63,097 nt of DNA, from assembly GCA_024278855.1 (NCBI GenBank), contig JAJRSJ010000055.1, forward strand, positions 1-63,097, given 5' to 3'. This document shows positions 62,874-63,097 of this stretch, piece after piece (the first letter of the stretch is position 1; each line of letters begins with the position of its first letter). Under the pieces are notes generated by a model that had not been told where the DNA came from, ran no database searches, and saw nothing but the letters and a program-made list of their open reading frames with translations. Source of the stretch: Alphaproteobacteria bacterium. Its GTDB lineage: Bacteria; Pseudomonadota; Alphaproteobacteria; Caulobacterales; Maricaulaceae. The position numbers and the translations under genes were made by a program.

Positions 62874-63097
62874 TTACATGGTTTTGGCTTTGCCAGCTTC
62901 CATTGCAGGGAGACTTAAGGGCAGGATTGGGGTTTCAATTAGCTTTTTACCGTCTTGTTTGGCGCTTGTCAGCATGCCGTCTATTACGGCGACAATTTGT
63001 CCGCCGGGCGCCAGTTGGTGTTGCAAAGCCGTAGGGATAACCCGCACATTGGCCGTGATCAATATGCGTTCAAACGGGGCTTGCCCGCGCCAGCCCA
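62874..63097 (-). CDS. Protein-L-isoaspartate O-methyltransferase-like, C-terminal fragment
   Basis: The frame is open to the right edge, so only the last ~74 residues are seen: WRGQAPFERILITANVRVIPTALQHQLAPGGQIVAVIDG, then KQDGKKLIETPILPLSLPAMEAGKAKTM. The motif pattern APFxRIL-IPxALxxQLxPGG is that of Pcm methyltransferases, which repair isoaspartyl residues. The rest of the gene, including the SAM site, lies outside the window. Confidence 0.6.
   Translation of the reverse strand, partial: GWRGQAPFERILITANVRVIPTALQHQLAPGGQIVAVIDGMLTSAKQDGKKLIETPILPLSLPAMEAGKAKTM

Overview
The window reads as chromosomal DNA of a free-living, Gram-negative alphaproteobacterium of moderate GC content. Gene content and neighbour pairs (anmK/tyrS, nfuA-tsaB, class I lysyl-tRNA synthetase, SapC, DUF1523, NDUFA9-like protein, wbp sugar genes, CIRCE-groESL) fit the Maricaulales/Hyphomonadales side of that class best. 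That placement is inferred from protein resemblance alone.

Layout. 1-4.1 kb: anmK (cut by the left edge), tyrS, a WYL regulator divergent from a VOC protein, and a GST-like gene. 4.2-8.6 kb: an RNA-repair locus, rtcR divergent from rtcB-rtcA. Its leader encodes two complete but atypical tRNA-like RNAs (Gln- and Asn-type, each with encoded CCA) ahead of rtcB, with an IHF match and a -24/-12 promoter-like element upstream. 8.6-16 kb: a tightly packed minus-strand block (TelA-like coiled coil, unknown protein, AAA+ ATPase, unknown 444-aa protein, small membrane protein, DUF1523, M50-like protease) that I cannot assign to a described pathway. 16.1-20.4 kb: an exosortase fused to an EpsI-like domain, next to one very large VIT/vWA membrane protein ending in a PEP-CTERM-like signal. 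20.5-28.7 kb: an S24-type regulator, a TPR protein, lysS with an in-frame stop, and a HIT / FemAB-like / RidA cluster. 28.7-34.1 kb: leucine degradation (mccB, ridA, mccA, ivd). 34.3-38.6 kb: cpaF-tadB-tadC-tadD pilus genes. 38.7-45.7 kb: nfuA, tsaB, MFS, hydrolase, thioesterase, Fur/Zur, SapC and NDUFA9-like genes. 45.9-52 kb: tRNA-Leu with a 113-bp repeat, pspF divergent from small ORFs-pspA-pspB-pspC, then a small exported protein and two GSGD-repeat DUF2807 proteins. 52.1-56.3 kb: wbpD-B-E-A for a diacetamido-uronic acid sugar nucleotide. 56.5-63.1 kb: GST, CDF transporter, YjbQ, tRNA-Leu, fau, YmdB-like phosphodiesterase, CIRCE-groES-groEL, and a pcm-like fragment.

Themes. Both bacterial enhancer-binding proteins in the window are odd: RtcR has GAYAGA where GAFTGA is expected, and PspF has lost the GAFTGA loop, the Walker B glutamate and both catalytic arginines while keeping its DNA-binding end. 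Two essential genes (lysS, groEL) and tadC carry single-base lesions; this is most simply sequence error, but it should be checked. The best candidates for under-described biology are the tRNA-like RNAs of the rtc leader, the TelA/AAA+ block beside a one-substrate exosortase system, and the psp operon extended by two DUF2807 proteins.
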